DNA from: Herbaspirillum sp. 3R11
GTDB lineage: Bacteria > Pseudomonadota > Gammaproteobacteria > Burkholderiales > Burkholderiaceae_D
Length of the DNA stretch: 64,000 nucleotides
Assembly (NCBI RefSeq): GCF_004563925.1
Contig: NZ_SPNJ01000001.1
Location: 620,001 to 684,000, forward strand
Direction of reading: 5' to 3'
Below are positions 17,150 through 26,206 of this stretch, piece by piece. Within the stretch, counting starts at the first letter, position 1. Each line of letters begins with the position of its first letter. The notes under the pieces were generated by a model. That model saw only the letters and a list, made by a program, of their open reading frames with translations. It was not told where the DNA came from and ran no database searches. The translations under genes and the position numbers were made by a program.

Positions 17150-17785
17150 TTACTCCTTGGCCTTTGTGGGGACCTTCTCGTTTTTATCTTCGTTTTTGTC
17201 TTCGTTCTTGCCGTCGCTTTTACTATTCTTCTCGCCGCCGAAGCGGAACTTGTCCTTGACGTCCAGCAGCTTCTTGATCTTCGAGCCCATCTTCATGAGC
17301 GAAGACAATGTTTCCGGCGACAGCCGCTGTACGTCGTCGAACCAGGAGCTGGACAGCTCGATCAGGTCGTACATTTCACGCATGCGTTTCTGCGCGTGCT
17401 TGTCGTCGACGCTGGCTGGCGTTTCCAGCAACGCATCCCGCAGCATCGACAGCGTTGGTTCGATTTCGCGGCGGCGGCGTTCTTCCAGCAAGGCCTTAAA
17501 GATATCCCAAATATCCTTCGGCGGTTCAAAATATTCACGGCGGTCGCCGGGCTGATGGAGCAGCTTGACCAGCCGCCACGATTGCAGCTCCTTGAGCCCC
17601 ATGCTGACGTTGGAGCGCGAGAAGCTCAGGTAATCGGCGATTTCATCGGCGTTCAGCGGACGCGCCTGCACATACAGCAGGGCGTAGATCTGGCCGACGG
17701 TGCGGTTGATGCCCCAGCGGCTGCCCATCTCGCCGAAATGGAGGATGAAGCGCTGCATCAGGGGGCTGAGGGTGTTGGGTTCCAT
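17150..17785 (-). CDS. GbsR/MarR-type transcriptional regulator heading the cyd operon
   Basis: From ATG 17785 (CAGGAA upstream) the product has 211 residues: GbsR-type winged helix (LNADEIADYLSFSRSNVSMG near residues 45-64, then QPGDRREYFEPPKDIWDIF), a helical dimer region, and a strongly charged Lys/Glu/Asp tail with repeats of K-N-E-D. It is the first gene of the cydPABX cluster. The open frame extends upstream across the promoter palindrome, which argues against the longer start. The palindrome at 17836 over its promoter indicates autoregulation, hence control of cytochrome bd by this protein. The signal sensed is unknown. Confidence 0.88.
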   Translation of the reverse strand: MEPNTLSPLMQRFILHFGEMGSRWGINRTVGQIYALLYVQARPLNADEIADYLSFSRSNVSMGLKELQSWRLVKLLHQPGDRREYFEPPKDIWDIFKALLEERRRREIEPTLSMLRDALLETPASVDDKHAQKRMREMYDLIELSSSWFDDVQRLSPETLSSLMKMGSKIKKLLDVKDKFRFGGEKNSKSDGKNEDKNEDKNEKVPTKAKE

Positions 17786-17835
17786 GGAAAATTCCTGGGG
17801 GAGGGGGCGGAGCGGCATTGTGGAATGTTTTGAAT

Positions 17836-17853
17836 TTTCAGTAATTACTGAAA
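17836..17853. promoter_or_regulatory. GbsR-type operator over the cyd operon promoter
   Basis: TTTCAGTAATTACTGAAA is a perfect 18-bp palindrome overlapping the predicted -10 element and start region of the cyd operon promoter. A further TTTCAG half-site occurs at 17863-17868 in the spacer. Binding here should repress transcription. Confidence 0.85.
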
Positions 17854-17880
17854 TATACGACATTTCAGGAATCCAAACAA
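17852..17880 (-). promoter_or_regulatory. Predicted sigma-70 promoter of the cyd operon
   Basis: On the reverse strand TTGTTT (17880-17875) and TATATT (17857-17852) are separated by 17 bases, a good sigma-70 promoter. It lies 67 bp upstream of the regulator start codon, and its -10 overlaps the palindrome. Confidence 0.65.
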
Positions 17881-18008
17881 TCGCTGCGTTGCCGCATGAC
17901 GACGTCGGCGGCATCAACAAACCGCCTAAAATCAGGGGAAAATGCCATCTTCAGGGAATCAAACCGGCGTCCGGGCGATCCGACCACTTATTTGCCCGGA
18001 AAAACGCC

Positions 18009-18914
18009 ATGCCCCACACCTTCATCCGTAAACTTCCTGACGAAACCCGCGCCCAGCAGGCCTGGCAGCTCAGCAAAGGCGCCGTGACCGCGTGGCTGGA
18101 CGATTTTGCGCCGAGCATGGGCGCGGCGATCGCCTACTACACGATCTTTTCGCTGGCGCCGATGCTGGTGATAGCGATTGCGGTGGCCGGCATGATCTTT
18201 GGCCATGACGCAGCGCAAGGCGAAATCGTCGGGCAGATCCAGGGCGTGGTCGGGGTGGAAGGCGCGATGGCGGTGCAGGGTTTGCTGAAATCGGTGAGCG
18301 AGCCGCGCGATGGCATCATCGCCGCCGGCCTCGGCATCGTCACGCTGGTGATCGGCGCCACCGCCGTGTTCGCGGAATTGCAAAGCGCGCTCGACCGCAT
18401 CTGGCACATCCCGGCGGCGCCCCGGGACAGCGGCATCTGGCTGCTGATCCGCAAACGTTTATTGTCGTTCGGTCTGATCCTCGGCCTCGGCTTTATGCTG
18501 ATCATTTCGCTGGTGGCCAGCGCCGGACTGGCGGCGCTGGGGAAATGGTGGGGCAGCTGGTTTATCGGCTGGGAAATTCTGCTGCAGGTGCTCAACTTCG
18601 CGATTTCATTCGCCGTATTCACGGGATTGTTTTCGGTGATCTACAAATATCTGCCGAGCGTGCGGCTGGCATGGCATGACGTGCGCGCCGGCGCGGTCGC
18701 CACGACCATCCTGTTCATCATCGGCAAATACCTGATCGGGCTGTATCTGGGACGCGCCGGCATGACCTCGGGTTTCGGCGCGGCCGGCTCGTTCGCCTTG
18801 TTGCTGGCGTGGATCTATTATTCGGCGCAGATCTTCCTGCTGGGAGCGGAGTTTACCTGGGTGTACGCCAATCGTTACGGTTCGCGCGCGCACTTGCGCG
18901 CATCCGGCGCTTGA
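18009..18914 (+). CDS. YihY/BrkB family inner membrane protein
   Basis: The 301-residue product from ATG 18009 has the YihY pattern: APSMGAAIAYYTIFSLAPML in the first helix, IGATAVFAELQSALDRIWHI, about six transmembrane segments and the C-terminal AWIYYSAQIFLLGAEFTWVY. The open frame extends over 100 codons upstream through the cyd promoter region and is not credible there. The family was once called RNase BN in error and its role is unresolved; a transport or envelope function is likely. It is divergent from the cyd operon. Confidence 0.9.
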   Translation: MPHTFIRKLPDETRAQQAWQLSKGAVTAWLDDFAPSMGAAIAYYTIFSLAPMLVIAIAVAGMIFGHDAAQGEIVGQIQGVVGVEGAMAVQGLLKSVSEPRDGIIAAGLGIVTLVIGATAVFAELQSALDRIWHIPAAPRDSGIWLLIRKRLLSFGLILGLGFMLIISLVASAGLAALGKWWGSWFIGWEILLQVLNFAISFAVFTGLFSVIYKYLPSVRLAWHDVRAGAVATTILFIIGKYLIGLYLGRAGMTSGFGAAGSFALLLAWIYYSAQIFLLGAEFTWVYANRYGSRAHLRASGA

Positions 18915-18932
18915 CCTGGGGCGGTTGCCGCT

Positions 18933-20177
18933 TCAGTCGGCCACTGCGTTTTCGTCGCGGCCGAGTAATTGGCGGTTGCCTTGTTGGGATGACGCCAGCG
19001 CGGCAAAACTGCGCGCGCACATCAGGCTTTCATAGAGATCGATAGCGGGCGTGATGGTGTCCACCTTGTCAGCGCCACCGGCTTCGCGCTGTGCTTCATG
19101 GCTTGCTTCCGCCAGTGCGCTCGTCAATAGTGCGGCATCGGCCAGCGCACTGTTGGCGCCCAAGCCGCCGGCCGGACTCATGGCATGGATCGCGTCGCCC
19201 AGCGCCGTCACTCGCGAGGCCTTCCACAAGCACGGCAGGCTCGCCGTGCGTATCGGCACCAGCGTACGCAGGGCCGGATTGCAGGATTCGTAGACCAGCT
19301 TCAGTGCCGGCGACCAGCCGGCGGTGATGGCGCCGATTTTTTGTGTCAGCTCTGCGGCGCTCAGGCGTAGCGCTGCATCCGGAGCCTGTTCCAGGCCGAA
19401 GCGTTCGCGCGCGCCGACCAGTGCCCAGTACAGATAGTCGTCCGGTTGCTGCAGGTCGCTGTCGAAGGCATCGCCACTAAAGCGCATGGCGTCAATCACG
19501 CCCGCCAATCCTTTTTCAAAAATCACGCTGGTGCCGGCTTGCAGCTGATGCGCCAGCGTTGCGCGCAAAGCTGCGGTCAGCGGTGTCTTGCCGTACACGC
19601 AGACGTCGCCGGTATCCTGCGGCTGCATCGCAGGGAAGCGTTGCGCCGCCACTGCCGAATGGACGCCGTCAGCCGCGACCAGCACATCTCCCGTGACGCT
19701 GCCGCCATTGACGAAATGCGCCGTCACGCGACCATCGGCGGTTTCTTCGTAGTGCAGGAATTGCGCGCCGAAATGCACCTCGCGCCGCAAGCCCTGCAAC
19801 AGCACCTGACGCATGGTCTGGCGATCGGCCAGGTTGTCCGGTGCGCCGCCTTCCGCCGCACCCTTGCGCCAGCTGCTGACCCACTTGCCCGCCAGTGGCT
19901 GCAATTGTCCGTTGACGGTGTCGACGCCGGCGGCCGTTTGTGCGCAGGTGGCGTTGAACAGCCGGTAGCGCTCCGGCGGCAGGCAGGCCTGCAGCGCATC
20001 GCGGCCGTTGTGGTCGATGCGGATGCGATAGCCTTGTGTGCGGCTGAACGGCGAGGCGTCTTTTTCGTAGACGGCGACCGAGATGCCGTTTTTCTTCAGG
20101 CCTTGCGCCAGGCACAGGCCGCCCAGGCCGGCGCCGATGACGATCACATGCAGGGAGGAGGTGGGGGATAGCTTCAC
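18933..20177 (-). CDS. FAD-dependent aromatic-ring type monooxygenase
   Basis: The 414-residue product starts at a GTG (20177) preceded by AAAGGA, since no ATG is close and this puts the Rossmann motif VIGAGLGGLCLAQGL at residue 12. Group A flavin monooxygenase features follow: ADGVHSAVAAQRFP in the middle and GDAIHAMSPAGGLGANSAL, the second FAD motif. Such enzymes hydroxylate aromatics or act on tetracycline-like and other polycyclic molecules. It is divergent from an AraC regulator that probably controls it. Substrate unknown. Confidence 0.88.
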   Translation of the reverse strand: MKLSPTSSLHVIVIGAGLGGLCLAQGLKKNGISVAVYEKDASPFSRTQGYRIRIDHNGRDALQACLPPERYRLFNATCAQTAAGVDTVNGQLQPLAGKWVSSWRKGAAEGGAPDNLADRQTMRQVLLQGLRREVHFGAQFLHYEETADGRVTAHFVNGGSVTGDVLVAADGVHSAVAAQRFPAMQPQDTGDVCVYGKTPLTAALRATLAHQLQAGTSVIFEKGLAGVIDAMRFSGDAFDSDLQQPDDYLYWALVGARERFGLEQAPDAALRLSAAELTQKIGAITAGWSPALKLVYESCNPALRTLVPIRTASLPCLWKASRVTALGDAIHAMSPAGGLGANSALADAALLTSALAEASHEAQREAGGADKVDTITPAIDLYESLMCARSFAALASSQQGNRQLLGRDENAVAD

Positions 20178-20218
20178 GTTTTTCCTTTCGCTGGAGGGAT
20201 GCAGAATCACTGTGCAGA

Positions 20219-20236
20219 ACTGTCGGGATGGACAGT
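20219..20236. promoter_or_regulatory. Inverted repeat between FAD monooxygenase and AraC genes
   Basis: ACTGTC-GGGATG-GACAGT is an inverted repeat with six-base arms in the 120-bp divergent region. It may be a binding site, but AraC proteins usually use direct repeats, so the link to the adjacent regulator is uncertain. Confidence 0.35.
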
Positions 20237-20297
20237 ATTGAGCGAAAGCAGGAAAGCGTGATAACGTTGTTTGGACAGAATATATTGAAATCCGGCC

Positions 20298-21122
20298 ATG
20301 ACAAAAGAACTCTACGCACAATTCGCCGACGTCAGCGATCGCGCCGATGGACCGCCACTGATTGCGATCTGGGGCGACGATTTGCGCGCCGAGGAATTCG
20401 AGCGGCTCAAGATCGGCACACGCGAATACGACTGGCACACCCATCTGCGCGGCCAGCTTTTCTGCATCGAAAGCGGCCTGGTGCATGCGCGCACAAAACA
20501 TGGTTCGTGGCTGCTGCCGCCGCAGCGCGCCGGCTGGATTCCACCGGGCGAACTGCATCAGGCTGACATCCTCGGCGTCATGAGCGGCTGGAGCATTCTG
20601 ATTTCACCAGAAGCCTGCCGCGGCCTGCCCGACAAGCCGTGTGTGATCGGCGTCTCCGACCTGATGCGGGCATTGGTGCGGCGCGCGGTGACGTGGAGCA
20701 CCCAGGATGCGTTGTCGCCGGCGCAGCGCCGCGTCATGAATGTGTTGCTCGACGAAGTGCGGCAGGCGCCGCACGAGCCCTTGCATCTGCCGTTGCCGAC
20801 GGATCGCCGCCTGCTGCGCATCGTCTCGGCCATCATGCAGGAACCTGCGGACAACCGCACGCTGGAACAATGGGCCGAATGGGCCGGCCTGTCGCCGCGC
20901 ACCATGAGCCGGCTGTTTCGCGTCGAGGTCGGATGCAGTTTCGCCCAATGGCGGCAGCAGGCGCTGCTCACGCATGCGCTCGAGCGGCTGGCGCGCGGCG
21001 AGCAGGTGGCCGCAGTGGCGGATGCGCTCGGTTATGCATCGCCGAGCAATTTTATCGCCATGTTCCGGCGTTGTTTCGGCGAATCGCCGGGGCGCTATTT
21101 CAACGGCAATTTCAGCGCCTAG
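20298..21122 (+). CDS. AraC family transcriptional regulator with cupin domain
   Basis: The 274-residue protein has an N-terminal cupin-like sensor (YDWHTHLRGQLFCIESG; WIPPGELHQADI supply the metal-binding His pattern) and a C-terminal AraC DNA-binding domain with two helix-turn-helix units (TLEQWAEWAGLSPRTMSRLF; VAAVADALGYASPSNFIAMF; GESPGRYF). It is divergent from the FAD monooxygenase gene and is the probable regulator of it. Confidence 0.93.
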   Translation: MTKELYAQFADVSDRADGPPLIAIWGDDLRAEEFERLKIGTREYDWHTHLRGQLFCIESGLVHARTKHGSWLLPPQRAGWIPPGELHQADILGVMSGWSILISPEACRGLPDKPCVIGVSDLMRALVRRAVTWSTQDALSPAQRRVMNVLLDEVRQAPHEPLHLPLPTDRRLLRIVSAIMQEPADNRTLEQWAEWAGLSPRTMSRLFRVEVGCSFAQWRQQALLTHALERLARGEQVAAVADALGYASPSNFIAMFRRCFGESPGRYFNGNFSA

Positions 21123-21141
21123 CTCAGGCAGGCCCGGGCGC

Positions 21142-22863
21142 ATGCATGTTAACATCGCGCCCATGAACAATAACGACGCCATCGCCCAGGCTTACCTGTT
21201 TTTCCAGCACGGCCAGCTGGAGGCGGCTCATGCCATCCTGCAGCCGCTGGCGCAGCAGGCCGCCGCCGATTTCAATCTTCTGCACCTGGCCGGCGCCGTC
21301 GCCGCCGGTTTGCAGCTGCACGTGCAGGCAATCGAGTTGTACCGCCGCGCACTGGCGCTGACGCCGGGCGACCTTGCGGTGAGCTACAAGCTCGGCCGTG
21401 TCCTGTATGACACGGGCAAGCATCAGGAAGCGCTGAGCCTCTATTTGCAACTGATCGCCGCCGGCGTGCAGCATGCCGATGTCTTCCACGCCGCAGGCTT
21501 GCTGCTGCAGGATTTCAACCGCAACGAAGAAGCGCTGCAAACGCTGGAGCACGCCTTGCGCCTGGCGCCGCAGAACGCCGACGCCTGGCATCGCCACGGT
21601 GTCGTGCTGGAGCGCCTGCAGCGTCCGGGCGACGCCTTGCAGAGCCTGCAGCAAGCAGTTGTTCTGGCGCCCGAACAGACTGTGTATCGCTTTGATCTGG
21701 CCTTGCTGCAGTACGAACTCCATCGCAATGAAGAAGCGCTCGCCAGCGTCGACCAGGTGCTGGCGCAAGAGCCCGACTTCGGCGACGGCTGGGTATGTCG
21801 CGCGGCGTCGCTGGGACGTCTGCGCCGCTATGAGGAATCGATCGTCGCTGCCAAGAAAGCCTTGAGCCTGCGCGCCGGCTATGCCGATGCCAGCGTTAAC
21901 CTGGCGCTGACCCTGCTGGCGCTGGGACGTTTCGACGAAGCCTGGCCCTTGTACGAAGCGCGCTGGCAGGGCGAACGCGCCGATCCGCAGCGGCATGGCA
22001 GCATTGCGCGCTGGCCCGGTGTGGATGTCGCCGCCGGCAAGACCGTGTTGCTGTGGGCCGAACAAGGCCTGGGCGACGCCATTCAATTTTCGCGTTACGC
22101 GCAACAGGTCGCCGCGCTCGGTGCGAACGTCGTGCTGGAAGTGCACGCCGCGCTGAAGACGCTGTTGCAAACCTTGGAGACCGATCCGGAGTCAGGCAGG
22201 CCTACACGCATCATCGTCAAAGCCATCGGCGAAGATTTGCCCGCAGCCGATTACCAGGTGGCGCTGATGAGCCTGCCGCTGATGTTCGGCACGCGTCCGG
22301 ACACGATCCCGTCGCCGCAGGCATATCTGCGCGCCGGATCGCACATGCAACAGCGCTGGGCGCAATCGCTGGAACAGGGCAGGGACGGCGTACGCCCGCT
22401 GCGCATCGGCATCGTCTGCTCGGGCAACGCCGGCAATCACAACGACCGCCGCCGCTCGATTCCCTTGCAGTCGTTTGGCCCCTTGCTGGATATCGCCAAC
22501 GCCGAATTCTTCCTGCTGCAACCGGAACTGCGCCGGCGCGATGCCGACTGGTTGCAGACTACGTCGGTGCTGCAATGGCCCGGACGTGAATTGCAAGCTT
22601 TCGACGATACCGCAGCGCTGATCGCCAATCTGGATCTGGTAGTTGGTGTCGATACCGCTGCTGTGCATCTGGCCGGCGCGTTGGGTGTTCCCGTTTGGAT
22701 ATTGCTGTCGCACGCCGCCGACTGGCGCTGGCTGCTGGAACGCGACGACAGCCCCTGGTATGCCTCGGCGCGCCTGTTCAGGCAGACGACGGCAGGTGAC
22801 TGGGATGCAGTGATGACGCGTGTTCGCACGGAACTGGCGGTGCTGAAACAAGCCGCCGGCTGA
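21142..22863 (+). CDS. TPR protein with glycosyltransferase-like C-terminal domain
   Basis: From ATG 21142 the product has 573 residues; an in-frame ATG at 21163 is an equal candidate because neither has a clear ribosome-binding site. Roughly the first 280 residues form tandem tetratricopeptide repeats (for example AIELYRRALALTPGDLAVSY, ALQTLEHALRLAPQNADAWH). The rest resembles the GT9/GT41-like half of TPR glycosyltransferases (LLWAEQGLGDAIQFSRY; LRIGIVCSGNAGNHNDRRRS; LVVGVDTAAVHLAGALGVPV). Such proteins are common in Burkholderiales and some modify flagellin or adhesins; no adjacent target is visible. It abuts the convergent histidine kinase gene with no spacer. Confidence 0.82.
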   Translation: MHVNIAPMNNNDAIAQAYLFFQHGQLEAAHAILQPLAQQAAADFNLLHLAGAVAAGLQLHVQAIELYRRALALTPGDLAVSYKLGRVLYDTGKHQEALSLYLQLIAAGVQHADVFHAAGLLLQDFNRNEEALQTLEHALRLAPQNADAWHRHGVVLERLQRPGDALQSLQQAVVLAPEQTVYRFDLALLQYELHRNEEALASVDQVLAQEPDFGDGWVCRAASLGRLRRYEESIVAAKKALSLRAGYADASVNLALTLLALGRFDEAWPLYEARWQGERADPQRHGSIARWPGVDVAAGKTVLLWAEQGLGDAIQFSRYAQQVAALGANVVLEVHAALKTLLQTLETDPESGRPTRIIVKAIGEDLPAADYQVALMSLPLMFGTRPDTIPSPQAYLRAGSHMQQRWAQSLEQGRDGVRPLRIGIVCSGNAGNHNDRRRSIPLQSFGPLLDIANAEFFLLQPELRRRDADWLQTTSVLQWPGRELQAFDDTAALIANLDLVVGVDTAAVHLAGALGVPVWILLSHAADWRWLLERDDSPWYASARLFRQTTAGDWDAVMTRVRTELAVLKQAAG

Positions 22864-24288
22864 TCAGCGCAGAGTGACCTTCCCCCGAGTGGAGAAGAGC
22901 AGGCTGAAGGCGATCCAGCCGTCGGCTGAACAGGCCACCGCCACCGTGCCGCCGTGCACGGTCATGATGGCCTTGACGATCGCCAGGCCGAGGCCGTTGG
23001 ATTCGGTGAATTCGCTGCGCGACTTGTCGCCGCGATAGAAGCGGTCGAACATGCGTTCCATCTGTTGCCGCGTCATCGCCGCACCGCGATTGGCGACATC
23101 GATGGCGACGCCGTCGGCAGTCGGCCGCGCGCTGATCCTGATGGCGGTGCCGGCATCGCCGTAGCGCACCGCATTGACGACGAGGTTGCTCACTGCGCGT
23201 CGCCACATCACGAGGTTGGCGCTGCAGGCCAGACCCGGCGCCACATCGACTTCGAACTGCATGTCGCGTTCGGCGGCCACGCCTTCGAAATAATCGGCGA
23301 TCTTCTGCAACTCTTCCTTCAGGTCGATTGCGCTGCGGTCGACCACCAGTTCCGCGTGATCGGTCTGCGCCAGGAACAGGATATTTTCAATGATGCGCGA
23401 CAGGCGCGTCAATTCTTCCAGGTTCGATTCCAGCAGCTGCTCATACTCTTCCACGTTGCGGCGCTGGCCCAGCGTCACCTGCGTCTGCCCCATCAGGATG
23501 TTGACCGGCGTCCGTATCTCATGCGCCAGGTCGGCGGAAAACTGCGACAGGTGTTCATAGCCGTTTTCGAGCCGGTCCAGCATTGCGTTGAGGGCGCCGG
23601 CGAGTTGGCGCAATTCGGCCGGCGCGTCTTCTTCGCGCAGCCGGGTGCTGAGGTTGGTCGGGGTGATCTCGGCGGCGCGACGGCTCATGCGCGTGAGCGG
23701 CATCAGGTCGCGCCGCAGCACAGCGAAGCCGAGCACTGATGTCAGCAGCACGGCCAGCGCGACGGCGGCGACCACGCGCCACAGGTAGACCGTCATCATG
23801 CGCGACTCTTGCGTCATGACGTAGGCGGCGACGATCTCGACGGTGTCGTTGTGGTTGCCGACGTCGGCCAGCGCGGCGACCCAGCGCACGCGCACACCGT
23901 CGGCGCGCATGCCGTCATGCAGAGAAGATATCCCGAGCGGCACGCCGATGGCGACCGGCGTCATCGCCGGCGGCGTCAGGTTGTCGGGATTCATGTTGAT
24001 GAACGGCGCCTCACCCTGGCGGCGGAAGATGCGCACGTCCTGCTCGTTGCCGAGCATGCTTTCGAACAGGGCGGGGCGCTGCTCCATCTGCTCGACGTTG
24101 TAGAGGTCGTGCAGCAGATTGCGGAAATGTTCGACGCGGCCGATCAGCGTGTAGTCGGCACGAATTTCCAGCGACATGCGCGCCGAGTTGTAGAGATACA
24201 TGCCGAGACCGGTCACCACCAGACAGGCGATCAATGCAAACAGCGCACTGACGCGAAACGCCAGCGTCCAGGAACGCCACGGTCTCAT
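22864..24288 (-). CDS. Envelope-stress/heavy-metal type sensor histidine kinase
   Basis: The 474-residue protein has transmembrane helix 1 (about residues 12-32), a periplasmic domain of roughly 130 residues, transmembrane helix 2 (VVAAVALAVLLTSVLGFAVL), HAMP, the H-box SADLAHEIRTPVNILMG, N-box NLVVNAVRYG and G-box NGLGLAIVKAI. It belongs to the CusS/CopS/HprS group of kinases. The ATG at 24288 lies 25 bp after the response regulator stop. The periplasmic domain contains no cysteine but many methionines (for example FINMNP, PPAMTP, RMMT). With the divergent msrPQ-msrA operon, sensing of oxidant or copper in the periplasm is the likely job. Confidence 0.9.
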   Translation of the reverse strand: MRPWRSWTLAFRVSALFALIACLVVTGLGMYLYNSARMSLEIRADYTLIGRVEHFRNLLHDLYNVEQMEQRPALFESMLGNEQDVRIFRRQGEAPFINMNPDNLTPPAMTPVAIGVPLGISSLHDGMRADGVRVRWVAALADVGNHNDTVEIVAAYVMTQESRMMTVYLWRVVAAVALAVLLTSVLGFAVLRRDLMPLTRMSRRAAEITPTNLSTRLREEDAPAELRQLAGALNAMLDRLENGYEHLSQFSADLAHEIRTPVNILMGQTQVTLGQRRNVEEYEQLLESNLEELTRLSRIIENILFLAQTDHAELVVDRSAIDLKEELQKIADYFEGVAAERDMQFEVDVAPGLACSANLVMWRRAVSNLVVNAVRYGDAGTAIRISARPTADGVAIDVANRGAAMTRQQMERMFDRFYRGDKSRSEFTESNGLGLAIVKAIMTVHGGTVAVACSADGWIAFSLLFSTRGKVTLR

Positions 24289-24313
24289 TGCGCGTCCTTC
24301 ATGGTGCGAATGT

Positions 24314-24985
24314 TCATGGGTTTTCTGAAAACATGTAGCCAATGCTGCGCACGGTATGGATCAATTTCTTTTCGAACGGTGCATCGATCTTGGCGCGCAG
24401 ACGCTTGACCGCGACGTCGACGACGTTGGTGTCGCTGTCGAAGTTCATGTCCCACACCTGCGAGGCGATCACCGAGCGCGACAGGGCTTCGCCCTGGCGT
24501 TTGATCAGCAGGTGCAGCAGTAAAAATTCCTTATTCGTCAGCACGATATTGACGCCTTGCCGGGTAACCTTGTGGCGCACATGATCAAGTTGCAGGTCGG
24601 CCACCTGATAGACCTCGGCGTCGCGCGTGACGCCGCGGCGCAGTAGCGTGCGGATGCGCAGCACCAGCTCGGTGAACGAAAACGGCTTGACCAGGTAATC
24701 GTCGGCGCCCAGTTCCAGCCCGCGGATGCGGTCGTCGACGTGGTCGCGCGCCGTCAGGAAAATCACCGGCAGGTCGCGCTTGGCGCGCAGCGCGCTCATC
24801 ACCTGCCAGCCGTCGGTGCCGGGCAGCATGACGTCGAGCACCACCAGGTCGTAGTTCTGTTCCATCGCCATGTGCAGGCCGTCGGTGCCGGTGCGCGCGA
24901 GATCGACCGTATAGCCGGATTCGCGCAAGCCCTTTTTAAGGTAGTCGCCGGTCTTGGGGTCGTCTTCGATGACAAGGATGGCCAT
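24314..24985 (-). CDS. OmpR-family response regulator (CusR/HprR group)
   Basis: The 223-residue product has a receiver domain (DD at 8-9, phosphoacceptor in [10 protein letters not shown], Thr and Lys in FLTARD and LVKPFSF) and an OmpR winged helix ([49 protein letters not shown]). It is the partner of the kinase immediately downstream. It is divergent from msrP, and the TGACAAATTTGTCA box between them fits the CusR/HprR recognition type. Unlike E. coli HprR it contains no cysteine at all. Confidence 0.93.
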   Translation of the reverse strand: MAILVIEDDPKTGDYLKKGLRESGYTVDLARTGTDGLHMAMEQNYDLVVLDVMLPGTDGWQVMSALRAKRDLPVIFLTARDHVDDRIRGLELGADDYLVKPFSFTELVLRIRTLLRRGVTRDAEVYQVADLQLDHVRHKVTRQGVNIVLTNKEFLLLHLLIKRQGEALSRSVIASQVWDMNFDSDTNVVDVAVKRLRAKIDAPFEKKLIHTVRSIGYMFSENP

Positions 24986-25066
24986 GCTGGGCTTGAGTAG
25001 GGTTCAGAGGTTGAGAGGTTGTACGGGGGGACGTGGCTGCATTCTAGCAATTCGGGGCGGGCGCTC

Positions 25067-25084
25067 GATGACAAATTTGTCATC
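25067..25084. promoter_or_regulatory. CusR/HprR-type box between response regulator and msrP
   Basis: GATGACAAATTTGTCATC is a perfect 18-bp palindrome; a GATGACA half-site follows at 25098. It lies about 83 bp from the response regulator start and 134 bp from msrP. The 14-bp core TGACAAATTTGTCA recurs upstream of the DUF305 gene. Confidence 0.85.
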
Positions 25085-25218
25085 AAATTGCCATCTTGAT
25101 GACACTGCCCCTGCCATAGGATGATGGTGCAAAAGAAGCGTCCGCGCCATGCATCATCATCTCGTATCGTGCTGCCAGGCAACAAATCGCATCCATTCAT
25201 TATTCCAGGGAAACCGCC

Positions 25219-26193
25219 ATGCTGATCAAAATCCGTCCAGACCAGATCGATATTCCGCTCGCTTCGGAGATCACGCCGCAAGAAGTCTACGCCTCGCGCC
25301 GCGCTTTCATGGGCAAGGTGGCGGCAGGCGCAATCGCCGGCAGCGGCCTGCTCGGCGCTGGCAGCGCCTTCGCCCAGTCGGCCACGGCGCGCAAGTTGCC
25401 GGCCAAGCTCAACAGCGCCTACGCGGTGATGGACAAGCCGACCGCCTATCAGGACGCGACGACGTACAACAATTATTACGAGTTCGGCACCGACAAGGCC
25501 GATCCGGCACGCACCGCCGGCACGCTCAAGACCACGCCATGGACCGTCAGCATCGAAGGAGAGGTGAAGAAGCCGTTCACGCTCGATCTCGACGCGCTCA
25601 CGAAACTGGCGCCGCTGGAAGAACGCATCTATCGCCTGCGCTGTGTCGAAGGCTGGTCGATGGTGATTCCATGGATCGGCTATTCGCTGTCGGCGTTGAT
25701 CAAGAAAGCCGATCCTACCGGCAACGCCAAGTACATCGAATTCGTCACCCTGGCCGACAAGAAGCAGATGCCCGGTTTGTCGGACCCGATCCTGCAGTGG
25801 CCGTACACCGAAGGCCTGCGCATGGACGAAGCGAACCATCCGCTGACCTTGCTGACCATGGGCATGTACGGTGAAGTGCTGCCGAACCAGAACGGCGCAC
25901 CGGTGCGCGTCATCGTGCCGTGGAAGTATGGTTTCAAATCAGCCAAATCCATCGTCAAGATCCGCTTCCTCAAGGATCAGCCGAAGACAGCCTGGAACAT
26001 GTACGCCGCGCAGGAATACGGTTTCTATTCCAACGTCAATCCCAACGTCGATCATCCGCGCTGGTCGCAAGCCAGCGAGCGCCGCATCGGCGAAGACGGT
26101 TTCTTCGCACGCAAGCGCAAGACCTTGATGTTCAACGGCTACAACGATGTCGCCGGCCTGTACACCGGCATGGACCTCAAGAAGTATTTCTGA
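25219..26193 (+). CDS. msrP: Protein-methionine-sulfoxide reductase catalytic subunit MsrP
   Basis: MsrP is a periplasmic molybdopterin enzyme that reduces methionine sulfoxide in envelope proteins, taking electrons from MsrQ. The 324-residue product has a twin-arginine signal ([18 protein letters not shown], cleavage after AFA) and the molybdenum-ligand cysteine in [16 protein letters not shown], plus [16 protein letters not shown] and the C-terminal [10 protein letters not shown]. It is followed 13 bp later by msrQ and is divergent from a two-component system. Confidence 0.96.
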   Translation: MLIKIRPDQIDIPLASEITPQEVYASRRAFMGKVAAGAIAGSGLLGAGSAFAQSATARKLPAKLNSAYAVMDKPTAYQDATTYNNYYEFGTDKADPARTAGTLKTTPWTVSIEGEVKKPFTLDLDALTKLAPLEERIYRLRCVEGWSMVIPWIGYSLSALIKKADPTGNAKYIEFVTLADKKQMPGLSDPILQWPYTEGLRMDEANHPLTLLTMGMYGEVLPNQNGAPVRVIVPWKYGFKSAKSIVKIRFLKDQPKTAWNMYAAQEYGFYSNVNPNVDHPRWSQASERRIGEDGFFARKRKTLMFNGYNDVAGLYTGMDLKKYF

Positions 26194-26206
26194 CGCCGGA
26201 GCCAGC

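Noticed and set aside
20974..21141. Upstream extension of the TPR protein into the AraC gene
   Set aside because: The AraC C-terminal domain is intact in its own frame, and TPR-type sequence begins only after 21142.
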